The notes below the pieces were generated by a model. The model saw only the letters and a list, made by a program, of their open reading frames with translations, was not told the origin of the DNA and searched no databases. From positions 1-64,000 of the forward strand of contig JAGGXR010000060.1 of the NCBI GenBank assembly GCA_021162935.1: a stretch of 64,000 nt of DNA, given 5' to 3'. Shown piece after piece: positions 18,278 through 26,493 of the stretch; the stretch's first letter is position 1; each line of letters opens with the position of its first letter. Origin of the DNA: Deltaproteobacteria bacterium (GTDB lineage Bacteria; Myxococcota_A; Polyangia; HGW-17; SLPX01). The translations under genes and the position numbers were made by a program.

Positions 18278-18571
18278 ATGAGTCGACGCAAGCACGCAAA
18301 GCGAACCCCGTCTTCCGGCATGAAAAAGGCTTCGGTGCGTCTGACTGGTTGGAAGAGGCGTTTGGCAGCAGACAGACCGATGGACGCCGCGGTCGGGGCA
18401 GCGTTCTGTTGGTTGCTCGGGGGCGCCTATGTGTTTTGGGGGTTGGAGTGGCAGGCCGCCGTGTTGTCGTTGGTGGCTGTTCTCGTGTCCGCAAGCGCCT
18501 GGTTCGGCCGCATCCAAGGAGCCAGTGCGTCCGGATCCGTCCGGACTTCCGGAGCTGGCAAGGGATCATGA
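18278..18571 (+). CDS. Small membrane protein (97 aa)
   Basis: Starts with MSRRKHAKR, a strongly basic N-terminus of about 35 residues, then two closely spaced hydrophobic segments (about 39-74: DAAVGAAFCWLLGGAYVFW and AVLSLVAVLVSASAWF) and a short Gly/Ser-rich tail. AAAGG precedes the ATG at 18278. The TGA overlaps the ATG of the next HEAT-repeat gene (ATGA at 18568-18571), which suggests translational coupling. No family recognised; it may help insert or anchor its HEAT-repeat neighbours, which is inference. Confidence 0.65.
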   Translation: MSRRKHAKRTPSSGMKKASVRLTGWKRRLAADRPMDAAVGAAFCWLLGGAYVFWGLEWQAAVLSLVAVLVSASAWFGRIQGASASGSVRTSGAGKGS

Positions 18572-21108
18572 GCCAGCCGAGACAACGAGAGAGGTGTCCC
18601 GATGCAGACAACGGACGACGGGGATCCGGAGACAGCGCCGCGACGACCAGCCGGCATCACGTGGTCGTCAGGGTCGTGGTGACCGTTTTGGGCGTTGCTG
18701 TCGCTTCGTCGGCATTGGCGCAGACGCCTGCACGTCCGGGACGCCGTGGGAACGGTGGGAAGAATCGCCTGGGAAGCATGGGCGGCATGGGGGATCGTGA
18801 TTGGCAGAGCTTCCAACGCAGGCTCCGGCATCGGCCGGGGCCGAGGCGGTCGATCAGGTTGTCGCACGCTCTGAGGAATCGGATCGAAGAGGAACGCCGC
18901 CAGGCGATTGTCAGGCGTCAGCACCGTATCGACGCCATGCTGCACAAGATTGGAGTTCGGGCTCGGTACGGACGGTCGCAGCGTCGTATCGTCATTATAC
19001 GCCGGATGGCAGACCTCAAGTCCGATGATCCGCACGTTCGCGCCCAGGCGGCCTGGTGGCTCGGGTCTCACCATGCGAAGGCGGCTGCAGGAGCGTTGGC
19101 GCGGTTGCTCAAGGATTCCAGTGCGGTGGTTCGGGCAAACGCCATCTATGCCTTGGGGCAGCTTCGTGTTCGACATTTGGGCTCCGCTCTGTTCGACCTG
19201 CTCGATCGAGACAAGTCAGCCGATGTTCGGGGTCGGGCGGCGGAGGCTCTTGGGCGTATCGGGTACCGGCGTGCCATTCCGTTGCTTCTGTCGCTGCTGC
19301 ACGCCAAGGACACGAGGCTCAGGACTGGTGCCATTGAGGGACTGGGATGGATGGCTGACGTTGCAGCCGTTTCTCCGCTCGTGCGATTGACGCGCGCCAA
19401 GGATGCGCAGATTCGGATGCGCGCGGCGAGGGCGCTGGGACGGGCTGGATTCGCCCGGTCGGTTCGGCCGTTGTTGCATCTGCTCGACGATTCGGATTCC
19501 ATCGTGGTGGCGACGGCTGTGGATACGCTTTCCCGGTTGAAGGCAAAGGCCTTGGTGAGTCGTCTGCCGGCTTTGTTGAGGCATGCCCAGCCCAGGGTGC
19601 GGATTGCCGCCGAACAGGCTGCGGTGGTGTTTCGGGCGAGCGCGCTCGTGGGAAAGATTTCGGCCCTGGTGCCCGATCGTTCTCCGCTCGTTGGCTGTCA
19701 GGCGGCCCTGTCGCTTGCGCGACTCGGCGCCAAGATTCCTAGGCAGGGGCTGGCTGGTCTCCTGGGAGACCAGGACAACCGTGTCCGGATCATGGCGGTG
19801 GAGGCTGCTGGTCTGTCCGACGCACGCTGGACCATTCCCATCGTTCTCGGTTTTTTGAAGAAGGGATATGAGGACCTGCGTCGTGTTTCGGCCCGGGCCC
19901 TCGGACTGCTGGAGGCTGGCGAGGCGGAAGGGAAACTCCTCGCACTCCTCAAGGATCCGTCTGCCCCGGTTCGTGCTGCAGCGGTCGAGTCGCTCGGACT
20001 CGTCGGGGGGGCCAGGGCGCTAGCCGCCTGCGAGGTCCTGACCGCGGATCGCGATCCGGACGTGGTGGTGGCCGCGGTCACCTGTGTGGCCAGGCGGGCC
20101 GCTGTTGCTCCCGAACTCGCTACTCGATCGGTGCGCCAGATGCTGCGGTTGCTTCGGTACAAGACTCCTTGCCACCTTTCCGCCCCAGCGGCTCGTGCCC
20201 TGACCGCTTTGAAGGTCAAGGGAAACAGGACGGCTTTCTTGCGGGTCGTTCGACTCACCCTGAATGACGATCCGGTTTGTCGAGCCGCTGCGGCTTGGGC
20301 CCTTGGTTTCGTCGCCGTCGGCCGAGGTGCCGAAGCCGTGTCGGCATTGGATCGCCTTTTGACCCGGGACCACGATATGGATGTTCGGGTGCGTGCTGCG
20401 CTCGCTCTCGGATTGCTGGGTCGCAGGGCGTTTTTGGGCAAGATGTCCGAACTGTTCCATCATCAGGTTTCCAAGGCGTCGAGGGCCCGGCGATTTCTGG
20501 TCGCGTTAGCGATGGCCCTCGTCGAGCCAAGTTGGAGGCCTCGGGTGGCTAGGCTGTTCCAAGAGGCGGTGTGTGGTCCAATTCTGAGCGTGGAGCAGGT
20601 CCGCCTCGTGGAGATGCTGGGCAGGCTTCAGTCGGCTACGAGAGCGAAGTGGATCGAAGCGCTCGTTGAACGGTCCCTTTCCTGTCCGGTGGCGATGGTC
20701 CGAGCCAGGGCGCGGATGGTGCTCCGTCGGGCGCCTCCTGCTTATCGCCCCGGTGCTGCAGGCCTCCTGGTGACGCACGGAAAGGCTGCGGGCGCGACCT
20801 CCAAGAAAAAGGCTCAGGCGTCCATGGCCCCCAGACGCTTGCGCCGGCAGCGCCCGGATGCGGATCTGACAGGGCCCTTTCCGATGCCCCACGGTTCTTC
20901 GGGTTGTGGATGTAGCCTGCTCAGCGCCGACAGGAACGAACGAGTCATCCCTTGGTTGCTGCTTGGTCTGCTGTTTCTCGGTCTTTTCTTGTGTCGAGCC
21001 GATCTCGACATCAAGAAACGAATGGTCGGACGCCCTTGTGGGGCAGACGAGCGGGATGCACGCGAGGGCGCCCCACAGCAGGATGACAAGCACAGGGGAT
21101 GGTCATGA
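18568..21108 (+). CDS. HEAT-repeat (PBS-lyase-like) protein with N- and C-terminal membrane segments
   Basis: Protein of 846 aa. The N-terminus is polar, then a hydrophobic segment (about 30-50, ending SSALAQTPA) that is a late signal peptide or anchor. After a basic linker, residues about 145-780 are tandem HEAT repeats with the PBS-lyase-like pattern DxxVRxxAAxALGxxG (for example SAVVRANAIYALGQL, SADVRGRAAEALGRI, DAQIRMRAARALGRA). Near the C-terminus is a transmembrane helix (VIPWLLLGLLFLGLFLC) and a charged tail. The start overlaps the previous stop (ATGA), with AAGGG upstream; the open frame extends to 18349 without support. The stop overlaps the Nudix gene in the same way. Likely an envelope-anchored protein-interaction scaffold. 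Confidence 0.87.
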   Translation: MSQPRQRERCPDADNGRRGSGDSAATTSRHHVVVRVVVTVLGVAVASSALAQTPARPGRRGNGGKNRLGSMGGMGDRDWQSFQRRLRHRPGPRRSIRLSHALRNRIEEERRQAIVRRQHRIDAMLHKIGVRARYGRSQRRIVIIRRMADLKSDDPHVRAQAAWWLGSHHAKAAAGALARLLKDSSAVVRANAIYALGQLRVRHLGSALFDLLDRDKSADVRGRAAEALGRIGYRRAIPLLLSLLHAKDTRLRTGAIEGLGWMADVAAVSPLVRLTRAKDAQIRMRAARALGRAGFARSVRPLLHLLDDSDSIVVATAVDTLSRLKAKALVSRLPALLRHAQPRVRIAAEQAAVVFRASALVGKISALVPDRSPLVGCQAALSLARLGAKIPRQGLAGLLGDQDNRVRIMAVEAAGLSDARWTIPIVLGFLKKGYEDLRRVSARALGLLEAGEAEGKLLALLKDPSAPVRAAAVESLGLVGGARALAACEVLTADRDPDVVVAAVTCVARRAAVAPELATRSVRQMLRLLRYKTPCHLSAPAARALTALKVKGNRTAFLRVVRLTLNDDPVCRAAAAWALGFVAVGRGAEAVSALDRLLTRDHDMDVRVRAALALGLLGRRAFLGKMSELFHHQVSKASRARRFLVALAMALVEPSWRPRVARLFQEAVCGPILSVEQVRLVEMLGRLQSATRAKWIEALVERSLSCPVAMVRARARMVLRRAPPAYRPGAAGLLVTHGKAAGATSKKKAQASMAPRRLRRQRPDADLTGPFPMPHGSSGCGCSLLSADRNERVIPWLLLGLLFLGLFLCRADLDIKKRMVGRPCGADERDAREGAPQQDDKHRGWS

Positions 21109-21701
21109 CGGACGAGACGAAGAAGGAAGCGAGGCGCACGAGTCCTTCTGCCGACCTGGCGGAAGAGGAACCTGTTCTCGAAGGGGAAGAACACATTTTC
21201 GAGGGTCGGGTGGTGGACCTGTGGGTTCAGGACTATTGCTTTCCGCACGGCGTGCGGTCTCGCCTCGAATTGGTTCGGCATCCAGGTGGAGCGGCGGTGG
21301 TCGCCCTGGACGGACAGGGCCGCGTCGCTTTCGTGAAACAGTATCGGCATGCGACGACAGGCTGGTTGATGGAGATTCCGGCGGGGAAGTTGGAGCGGGG
21401 CGAGAGCCCGGTTGCCTGCGTGACGCGTGAGATCGAAGAGGAAATCGGGTTTCAGGCCGAGACGTTCGATTCTCTTGGTTGGATGTGGAGTGCTCCTGGA
21501 TTCAGCAACGAGAAGATCTGGCTTTTCCTGGCCCGCGATCTCAAGGCAGGTAGCCAGAGCCTCGACCCGGATGAATGGCTGACCGTCACCTGGCGCGATT
21601 TTGGTGAGGCGATAGCCGACGCCCTCGAAGGGCGTATTACCGATGCGAAGAGCGTGGTCGGGTTGCTGCGCGCCAAGAGTGTGCTCGAGGGGGAGACGTG
21701 A
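21105..21701 (+). CDS. Nudix hydrolase, ADP-ribose pyrophosphatase type
   Basis: Cytosolic enzyme of 198 aa expected to cleave ADP-ribose or a related nucleoside diphosphate sugar into AMP and a phosphosugar using Mg2+. The Nudix box is complete: GKLERGESPVACVTREIEEE and the following IGF match G-x5-E-x7-REUxEExGU. Upstream VVALDGQGRVAFVKQYR and downstream SLGWMWSAPGFSNEKIWLF are typical of the ADP-ribose pyrophosphatase (NudF-like) group. The ATG at 21105 overlaps the HEAT-gene stop as ATGA, with AGGGG 6 nt upstream; an ATG at 21099 is the alternative. About 20 acidic/basic residues precede the domain. It is the last gene of this plus-strand run and converges on the metal permease gene 51 nt away. 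Confidence 0.93.
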   Translation: MTDETKKEARRTSPSADLAEEEPVLEGEEHIFEGRVVDLWVQDYCFPHGVRSRLELVRHPGGAAVVALDGQGRVAFVKQYRHATTGWLMEIPAGKLERGESPVACVTREIEEEIGFQAETFDSLGWMWSAPGFSNEKIWLFLARDLKAGSQSLDPDEWLTVTWRDFGEAIADALEGRITDAKSVVGLLRAKSVLEGET

Positions 21702-21752
21702 TGCATCTGCGCTGATACTGGGGGCTGCGGGTGGTCAGAATACGTGATTGTG

Positions 21753-23276
21753 TCAGCGGGGTTCGCCGTGGTGCCCGAGATGATGCAGTCCGCCATGGTG
21801 AGGCACGATGGGACGTGCGGCCGGCCGGGATGACTCAGCGGGCACGGCCATCCCCGGCTGGGCAGCGGCTCCATTTGGATTCGTTGCTCCACCTGGCTGA
21901 GAGGGTGTTCGGGTAGCCGCATTCGACGATGCTGGCAGGGTGGTGAGGCATTGGCGCACCTTGGCAATCATGGCCGCCTGGGCAGCGTGGTCGGCGGTGA
22001 GCAGGTCGATGTCGAACTTCTTGTGACAGATCTTTTTGAGATGCTGGAGAGCCATGTCTCGGAATCCAGAAGGAGCATTGGACGCCAGGACCTGGAACAG
22101 CATTTTGCTGCCGGCTTTCGGGTCGATCTTGACGGCACGTTCGGCCACGGCGATTTTTCCATCCGGAGTTTTGGATGCCTGGAATAGTTTTTGGAGCTTC
22201 AGGATATTCTTGCTGTGCTTGAGCGCTGCTGCTTTGGCATCCATGTCCATGTTGTCATATTCTTGAGTGGCGGACAGCTTTTTGTGATGTGGGCCATGCA
22301 TCCGGACGCCTGAGTACTCTCCGTGGGTCCAGTGATGATTGGACAGGATGACTTTCTTGAGGCCTTCGAAATAGAGAACCACGAGGCCCAGGGCCAGGAT
22401 GCCCAGGGCGAGGTTCCGTAGGGCCTTGATGTGGTTTTTTGCTCGAATGACGTAGAGGCTGAGGGCCACCAGGAGCAGCACGATTCCGTAGAAGGCCACC
22501 ACGGCGGGGCCGGTGGGCAGGTCGAGCCAGTAGCTCAATGTCAGACCTGCCATGCTCACGATGGTCCCCATGATCCAGCCGATGATGAGTTGATTTCTGA
22601 ACTTGTCCGTAATGGCGGCGCCGATGACCGCCGGGACCACGAGGAACACGAAGACCAACAGGAGACCAGCAGTGTTCACTGAGATGGTGATCACGAAGCC
22701 AAAGGACATGTAGAAAAGTAGGTCCCAGAAGGCCACGTTGATGCCTTTGGCCTCCGCCTCTTCGGCGTTGTTCGTGATGGCGAGGAACTTGTCGCGAAAG
22801 ATGTAGTGGAACACTCCGATAGCAGCATAGGCGATCGCTGCTTTGATGACCTCGCTGCCTTTTACCAACAGGATGTTCCCCGTCGTCATCATTTCTTTGA
22901 TGTGTTCGGCCCCGTGAGGCGCCCGGTCTATGACCAGGATGACCAGAGCGGCTGCCAGGGCATAGACCAAACCAATGATGGCTTCTTGGGGCACGTGTCG
23001 CTTCTTGGTTCGAGTCAGGGCAAAAATGGCAGCTCCGATGAATGTGAAGGACAAAGAGAAGAGAAAAGCTCCCGTACTATGGGGATGGATGCCCGCCAGG
23101 AATCCGGCGGTGGTGCCCAGGGCTGCAATCTGCGCCAGACTCAGGTCCACGAAGATGACCTGGCGCCGGATGACGTGAAGCCCCAGGTAGGAATGGATGC
23201 CCACCAGGACGAGACATTCTGCAAAGGGAATGGCCATGAGGCGCCAGGGGCTGATTGTGGCAAGGACGTCAAACAT
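21753..23276 (-). CDS. ABC-3 family metal (Zn/Mn-type) permease with His-rich C-terminal extension
   Basis: Protein of 507 aa. Residues 1 to about 300 form an ABC-3/ZnuB-type permease with eight or nine hydrophobic helices; diagnostic pieces include RRQVIFVDLSLAQIAALG and TAGLLLVFVFLVVPAVIGA. This half should move Zn2+ or Mn2+ across the inner membrane. Known ABC-3 permeases are about 260-300 aa, so the last 190 residues are extra: a His-rich segment just after the membrane domain (NHHWTHGEYSGVRMHGPHHKK), a helical region, a Pro/Ala/Ser linker and a terminal HHGGLHHLGHHG tail, presumably for metal sensing or buffering (inference). The ATG at 23276 has AAAGGAG 8 nt upstream. It is the last gene of the metal locus, and no ATPase gene adjoins it. 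Confidence 0.9.
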   Translation of the reverse strand: MFDVLATISPWRLMAIPFAECLVLVGIHSYLGLHVIRRQVIFVDLSLAQIAALGTTAGFLAGIHPHSTGAFLFSLSFTFIGAAIFALTRTKKRHVPQEAIIGLVYALAAALVILVIDRAPHGAEHIKEMMTTGNILLVKGSEVIKAAIAYAAIGVFHYIFRDKFLAITNNAEEAEAKGINVAFWDLLFYMSFGFVITISVNTAGLLLVFVFLVVPAVIGAAITDKFRNQLIIGWIMGTIVSMAGLTLSYWLDLPTGPAVVAFYGIVLLLVALSLYVIRAKNHIKALRNLALGILALGLVVLYFEGLKKVILSNHHWTHGEYSGVRMHGPHHKKLSATQEYDNMDMDAKAAALKHSKNILKLQKLFQASKTPDGKIAVAERAVKIDPKAGSKMLFQVLASNAPSGFRDMALQHLKKICHKKFDIDLLTADHAAQAAMIAKVRQCLTTLPASSNAATRTPSQPGGATNPNGAAAQPGMAVPAESSRPAARPIVPHHGGLHHLGHHGEPR

Positions 23277-23292
23277 GGGAATCACTCCTTTG

Positions 23293-23331
23293 GTCGATGC
23301 TGTTTGTCGATGTTGTTTGTCGATGTTGTTT
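23293..23331. repeat. Three tandem 13-nt repeats between binding-protein and permease genes
   Basis: GTCGATGCTGTTT, GTCGATGTTGTTT and GTCGATGTTGTTT (plus strand) occupy 23293-23305, 23306-23318 and 23319-23331, followed by a partial TCGACG. They lie in the 96-nt gap of a minus-strand operon, about 17 nt upstream of the permease start, so they would be in its mRNA leader. Confidence 0.7.
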
Positions 23332-23372
23332 TCGACGTGATTCTTGGAGGCGACGGGGTTGCCCCGATGAGT

Positions 23373-24446
23373 CTACTGGATGACGCCTGCTCGCTTGTAG
23401 GCGCGTAGCAGGGTCTTGATCCAGTGGTCCACCAGTTTGAAGTAATTCGTGATGCCGGGTTTGCCCCGCACGGAGTAGGACACGATGGCTTGGACGGCGC
23501 CCACGCGTCGGCAGATCATGCGGACCTTGGATTCATCGTAGAAGTTTGCCGCCAGGATGACCTTGACCCGGTCCTTGCCCATGGTGTTGATGAGGGATCG
23601 GATGCTCTGGGGCGACGGCGGGATGGCCGGTTTGGGTTCCACTTCGCGGATAACTTTCAACCCGAAGGTCGTGGTGAAGTAGATCCAGTTTTTGTGGTAG
23701 GTGACTAGCTCTTGACCCCACAGGGGGAGGGCCTTTTTGCCCCAGCCTCCCAGCAGGGCAATGAGACTTTGGCCACGGTACTTATGACTCCGCAGGAAGG
23801 GGATGAGCCGGCCCTTGACCGTCAGTCTCGTCAAGGTTCCCGAGCCGAAGAGCTTGAGGAGTTTGGGCCCGAACATGGCCACGTCGATGCGGTGGTTGAG
23901 GCGACGTGCACCCTGCTTGAAGCCGCTGCAGTCGTCTGGATCCACCTTGCACAGGCCGATGGCGATGTTGCGTGCAATCATTTTGGTGTTCATGGGACTC
24001 GTGTAGATGTGCGGGTTGCCGAAGAGATGCACACCTCCTTGCGCCCGACTCTTCGACGTTGGGATCTCGAGGAGGTGGATGCCGTCGTAGACCGCGATGT
24101 AGCCGACCTGACCCTGGCGGAGCTTGCTGTTCATGGACCGGTCGATGAGGCTGGGCGCCCACAGTTCCAGGTCCAGACCCGTGCCCACGAAGGCGTCCGC
24201 TTTGGACAGTTTGACCGCGAAACTTGGTTTGGGTCGCACGAAGTGAGGGTCTTCGTCGCCCTTCGTCACGTAATCCACCTTAACAAGGCTGCCGCCCACG
24301 TATTTGACGATGTTGGCGTAGGTTGGGTTCGAGGCTATCACGTAAAGATGTCGAGCTTGGGCACCCCGAGACCAGCCCATGGTGCCGGCCGCAAGGGCTG
24401 CCATGAAGGCAATCGACGTGAGCTTCATTGTTTTGTAGTGACGCAT
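23373..24446 (-). CDS. Zinc/manganese ABC transporter substrate-binding protein (ZnuA-like)
   Basis: Periplasmic protein of 357 aa with a signal peptide (residues about 8-31, ending GAQA). It belongs to the cluster A-I metal-binding proteins. Four ligands can be placed: His68 in EDPHFVRP, His146 in GNPHIYTSP, His251 in TYHKNWIYF, and Asp304/Glu305 in NFYDESK. The His-rich acidic loop of enterobacterial ZnuA is absent, and two to three Cys (CKVDPDDC) sit in the linker region. The ATG at 24446 has GGAGGAA upstream. It lies between the porin and permease genes. The ligand set does not distinguish Zn from Mn with certainty; three His plus an acidic residue is seen for both. Confidence 0.9.
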   Translation of the reverse strand: MRHYKTMKLTSIAFMAALAAGTMGWSRGAQARHLYVIASNPTYANIVKYVGGSLVKVDYVTKGDEDPHFVRPKPSFAVKLSKADAFVGTGLDLELWAPSLIDRSMNSKLRQGQVGYIAVYDGIHLLEIPTSKSRAQGGVHLFGNPHIYTSPMNTKMIARNIAIGLCKVDPDDCSGFKQGARRLNHRIDVAMFGPKLLKLFGSGTLTRLTVKGRLIPFLRSHKYRGQSLIALLGGWGKKALPLWGQELVTYHKNWIYFTTTFGLKVIREVEPKPAIPPSPQSIRSLINTMGKDRVKVILAANFYDESKVRMICRRVGAVQAIVSYSVRGKPGITNYFKLVDHWIKTLLRAYKRAGVIQ

Positions 24447-24493
24447 GATATCTTCCTCCTGTGGCGACCGGGCTGGCCGATCACCGGCATGTT

Positions 24494-25999
24494 CTAGTAG
24501 CGGTCATGTTTGTGCGGACCGGCAGCGAAGACGACCTGCACGATGGCCCGATGCGCGCCCTTGATGAGATCGCCATCCATGTAGTTGTATTCCAGTCTGA
24601 TTTTTGCCCATGGGCTCTGCCACCAGGTTAGGTACGGCGCCACCTCATAAATGTAATGGCGGCTGTTGTTCTGATCGAACGGCTGGACGAGGTCGACCCT
24701 CGTTCCGACGTCGATCTGCCTGCTCAGCTTGGCCTGCAGGTAGCTGTATCCGCCCATCCAATGAATGGTCTGCTTGCCGCCGAACGTATCGTCGGACAAT
24801 TGCTTATATCCATAGAGAAACTCGGTGCGCCAGATGACGTTGTGGTACTTGGCCTGATTGATCGGTTCCCACTGGATCGTCAGGTCCGCACCGCCGAAGG
24901 TCGTCACGCGGATTTTTTCGTCCGTGACAGCGGTCGGGCCCGTCGGCGTCACGGCGAGGTCCACTTGATTGCCGTTTGCATCATAGACGTTGAACGGCGT
25001 CTGTCCGGCTGTGTCGCTGAATAGTTTGGTTTTGCCTAGTTCGCCTCTGTGGTTGTTGAACCCGACAATACCAGTCAGTCCCAGTTCGAGGTACGTGCTT
25101 CGGGTCAGATCCCAGTAGTTTTTGAAGTGGAGTAGGGTCGTGGGCAACGAAAAGTAGTCGCCAGCAAAGGCTTTTTTGTTCATGCCGTTCGTGATCTGGA
25201 GATAGAGTTCATTCGCATCGGCGATGAAATGAGGAATCAGGAATTGGAATGACACCCCAAGCTGATTCAGTCCTCCCCCTCCGAAGGGTTGCTGGAGCAT
25301 GAGGGGATAGTCGTACTGGTCCAGTGCGTGCTTGTGCCACCGGTTGATCACTCCGAGTTGTTGGCGAAATTTTCCCGCCATGATGTTCATGATGCCCGCC
25401 ACGTCGGTCCAAACGACGTAGGCCTCGCCGAACGCGACCCCTTTAGGTGAGACGGACACGGCTGCCTTCATAAAAGAGAAGGGGTCCAAAACGCTTTGGA
25501 AGTGGAATCCCAGACCGCGGAAGCAGAACCCGGACCGTTCGTCACTGCCGTACTCCTTGCCGTTCGACCAGTAGAACACGCCGCCCAGATCGCCCGTGAT
25601 CGAGATTTCCGGGTTGAGGCCCTGTAAGGCTCGTGAGTGCCCAACGAACGTCTTGAGCTTGAACGTCTCTTCTTTTTGTGGTGCAGCAGCAGCCACCTTT
25701 CCTTCCATGACGATCTGTTTGATCTGCAGGTCGTCTTGACCTTGCTGAAATGCCTTGAGTCTACTTTCCAATGCTTTGACGCGCTTTTCCAAGGTCGAAA
25801 TCACAGAATGCGCAGCCGAGGTCGCCGCAGCAGCGACGGTCGATTCGGTCGTCGTCGTCGATGTCGCGTCGGTTGCTGCACTCTGTCGGGGCGCGGGTCG
25901 TGCTTGGGTCGGATGTTGGGCCATGGCTGCATTTTCCCACGCCACACTGAAAAGCAAGGACGCAACCAGTGCAGCGGTTCGAAATCGTAGGGTCACCAT
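24494..25999 (-). CDS. Outer-membrane porin-like beta-barrel protein of the metal locus
   Basis: Protein of 501 aa. Signal peptide MVTLRFRTAALVASLLF... ends at AMAQ. A Thr/Ala-rich stretch is followed by a short coiled coil (about residues 60-95: VISTLEKRVKALESRLKAF), as in phosphate-selective-porin-type or OprO/P-like trimers. The rest alternates amphipathic strands rich in Tyr, Trp and Gly (YLQAKLSRQIDVGTRVDL, KIRLEYNYMDGDL) and ends in an aromatic-near C-terminus, as in outer-membrane barrels. The ATG at 25999 has GAGGAGG upstream; the longer open frame (to 26200) would bury the signal peptide. The position next to the ZnuA-like gene suggests that it admits metal or a metal complex. Confidence 0.8.
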   Translation of the reverse strand: MVTLRFRTAALVASLLFSVAWENAAMAQHPTQARPAPRQSAATDATSTTTTESTVAAAATSAAHSVISTLEKRVKALESRLKAFQQGQDDLQIKQIVMEGKVAAAAPQKEETFKLKTFVGHSRALQGLNPEISITGDLGGVFYWSNGKEYGSDERSGFCFRGLGFHFQSVLDPFSFMKAAVSVSPKGVAFGEAYVVWTDVAGIMNIMAGKFRQQLGVINRWHKHALDQYDYPLMLQQPFGGGGLNQLGVSFQFLIPHFIADANELYLQITNGMNKKAFAGDYFSLPTTLLHFKNYWDLTRSTYLELGLTGIVGFNNHRGELGKTKLFSDTAGQTPFNVYDANGNQVDLAVTPTGPTAVTDEKIRVTTFGGADLTIQWEPINQAKYHNVIWRTEFLYGYKQLSDDTFGGKQTIHWMGGYSYLQAKLSRQIDVGTRVDLVQPFDQNNSRHYIYEVAPYLTWWQSPWAKIRLEYNYMDGDLIKGAHRAIVQVVFAAGPHKHDRY

Positions 26000-26011
26000 T
26001 TGGACCTCCTC

Positions 26012-26025
26012 AATACAATTGTATT
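26012..26025. promoter_or_regulatory. 14-bp perfect palindrome upstream of the porin gene
   Basis: AATACAATTGTATT reads the same on both strands and ends just upstream of the porin ribosome-binding site (GAGGAGG). Such AT-rich palindromes at metal-uptake genes are often operator half-sites of metalloregulators. It does not match a Fur or Zur consensus I know, so the regulator is unassigned. Confidence 0.45.
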
Positions 26026-26124
26026 CAACGTGGATCGGCACTGCGAAGCGCTTACGTCCATATTCCGCCTCGGACTGGCCGGCGTTGCCAGTTGTCGGCT
26101 TCTCCATTGGTGCCGAGAGAATTT

Positions 26125-26493
26125 CTACAGGAAGGAAGGTGGCGGCGACCCTTTTGGGGCCTGCCGCAGGAGGAGATTCCTGGAGGCTGCCGGGTTGCAA
26201 ACGAATTCAGGCTGGATCGTACCGACTTGGGTCAGGACTGTAACCTGCGCCTGGTTCGTTGGCCGGTCGATGCTCGAGCACACCAGAGCCGCCAGCCAGC
26301 ACTGCTCGTGGTCATCGTCTGGCGTGTCCTTGTCGTCTGAATTCCCCAAAGGTCCCTTATGGGGATGGATACGCTCGAACGTGTGGTGGACCTGGCAGTA
26401 TCGGTGCGGCACCGTTGCCAGGTGCAGGTATGGATAGATCGGTCCTTCAAGAAGCAGAGCCAATCCAAAAATCTGTACGAAGATCCGCCGCAT
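26125..26493 (-). CDS. Small exported His/Cys-rich protein upstream of the metal locus
   Basis: Open frame giving 122 aa from the ATG at 26493. The N-terminus (MRRIFVQIFGLALLLEGPI) looks like a signal peptide or anchor. The mature part has ordered His and Cys residues: HLATVPHRYCQVHHTFERIH, then an acidic patch (DDKDTPDDDHEQC) and CNP later. The spacing HRYC-x2-HH and HEQC suggests metal or disulfide chemistry. No convincing ribosome-binding site is seen (CCCCTC precedes the ATG), which lowers confidence. It points the same way as the porin, binding protein and permease and ends 125 nt before the porin start, so it may belong to the same locus. Confidence 0.45.
   Translation of the reverse strand: MRRIFVQIFGLALLLEGPIYPYLHLATVPHRYCQVHHTFERIHPHKGPLGNSDDKDTPDDDHEQCWLAALVCSSIDRPTNQAQVTVLTQVGTIQPEFVCNPAASRNLLLRQAPKGSPPPSFL

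Noticed and set aside
21710-21758. Inverted repeat CGCTGATAC/GTGTCAGCG at the convergence of Nudix and permease genes
   Set aside because: The loop is over 30 nt and no T tract follows, so I do not call a terminator.
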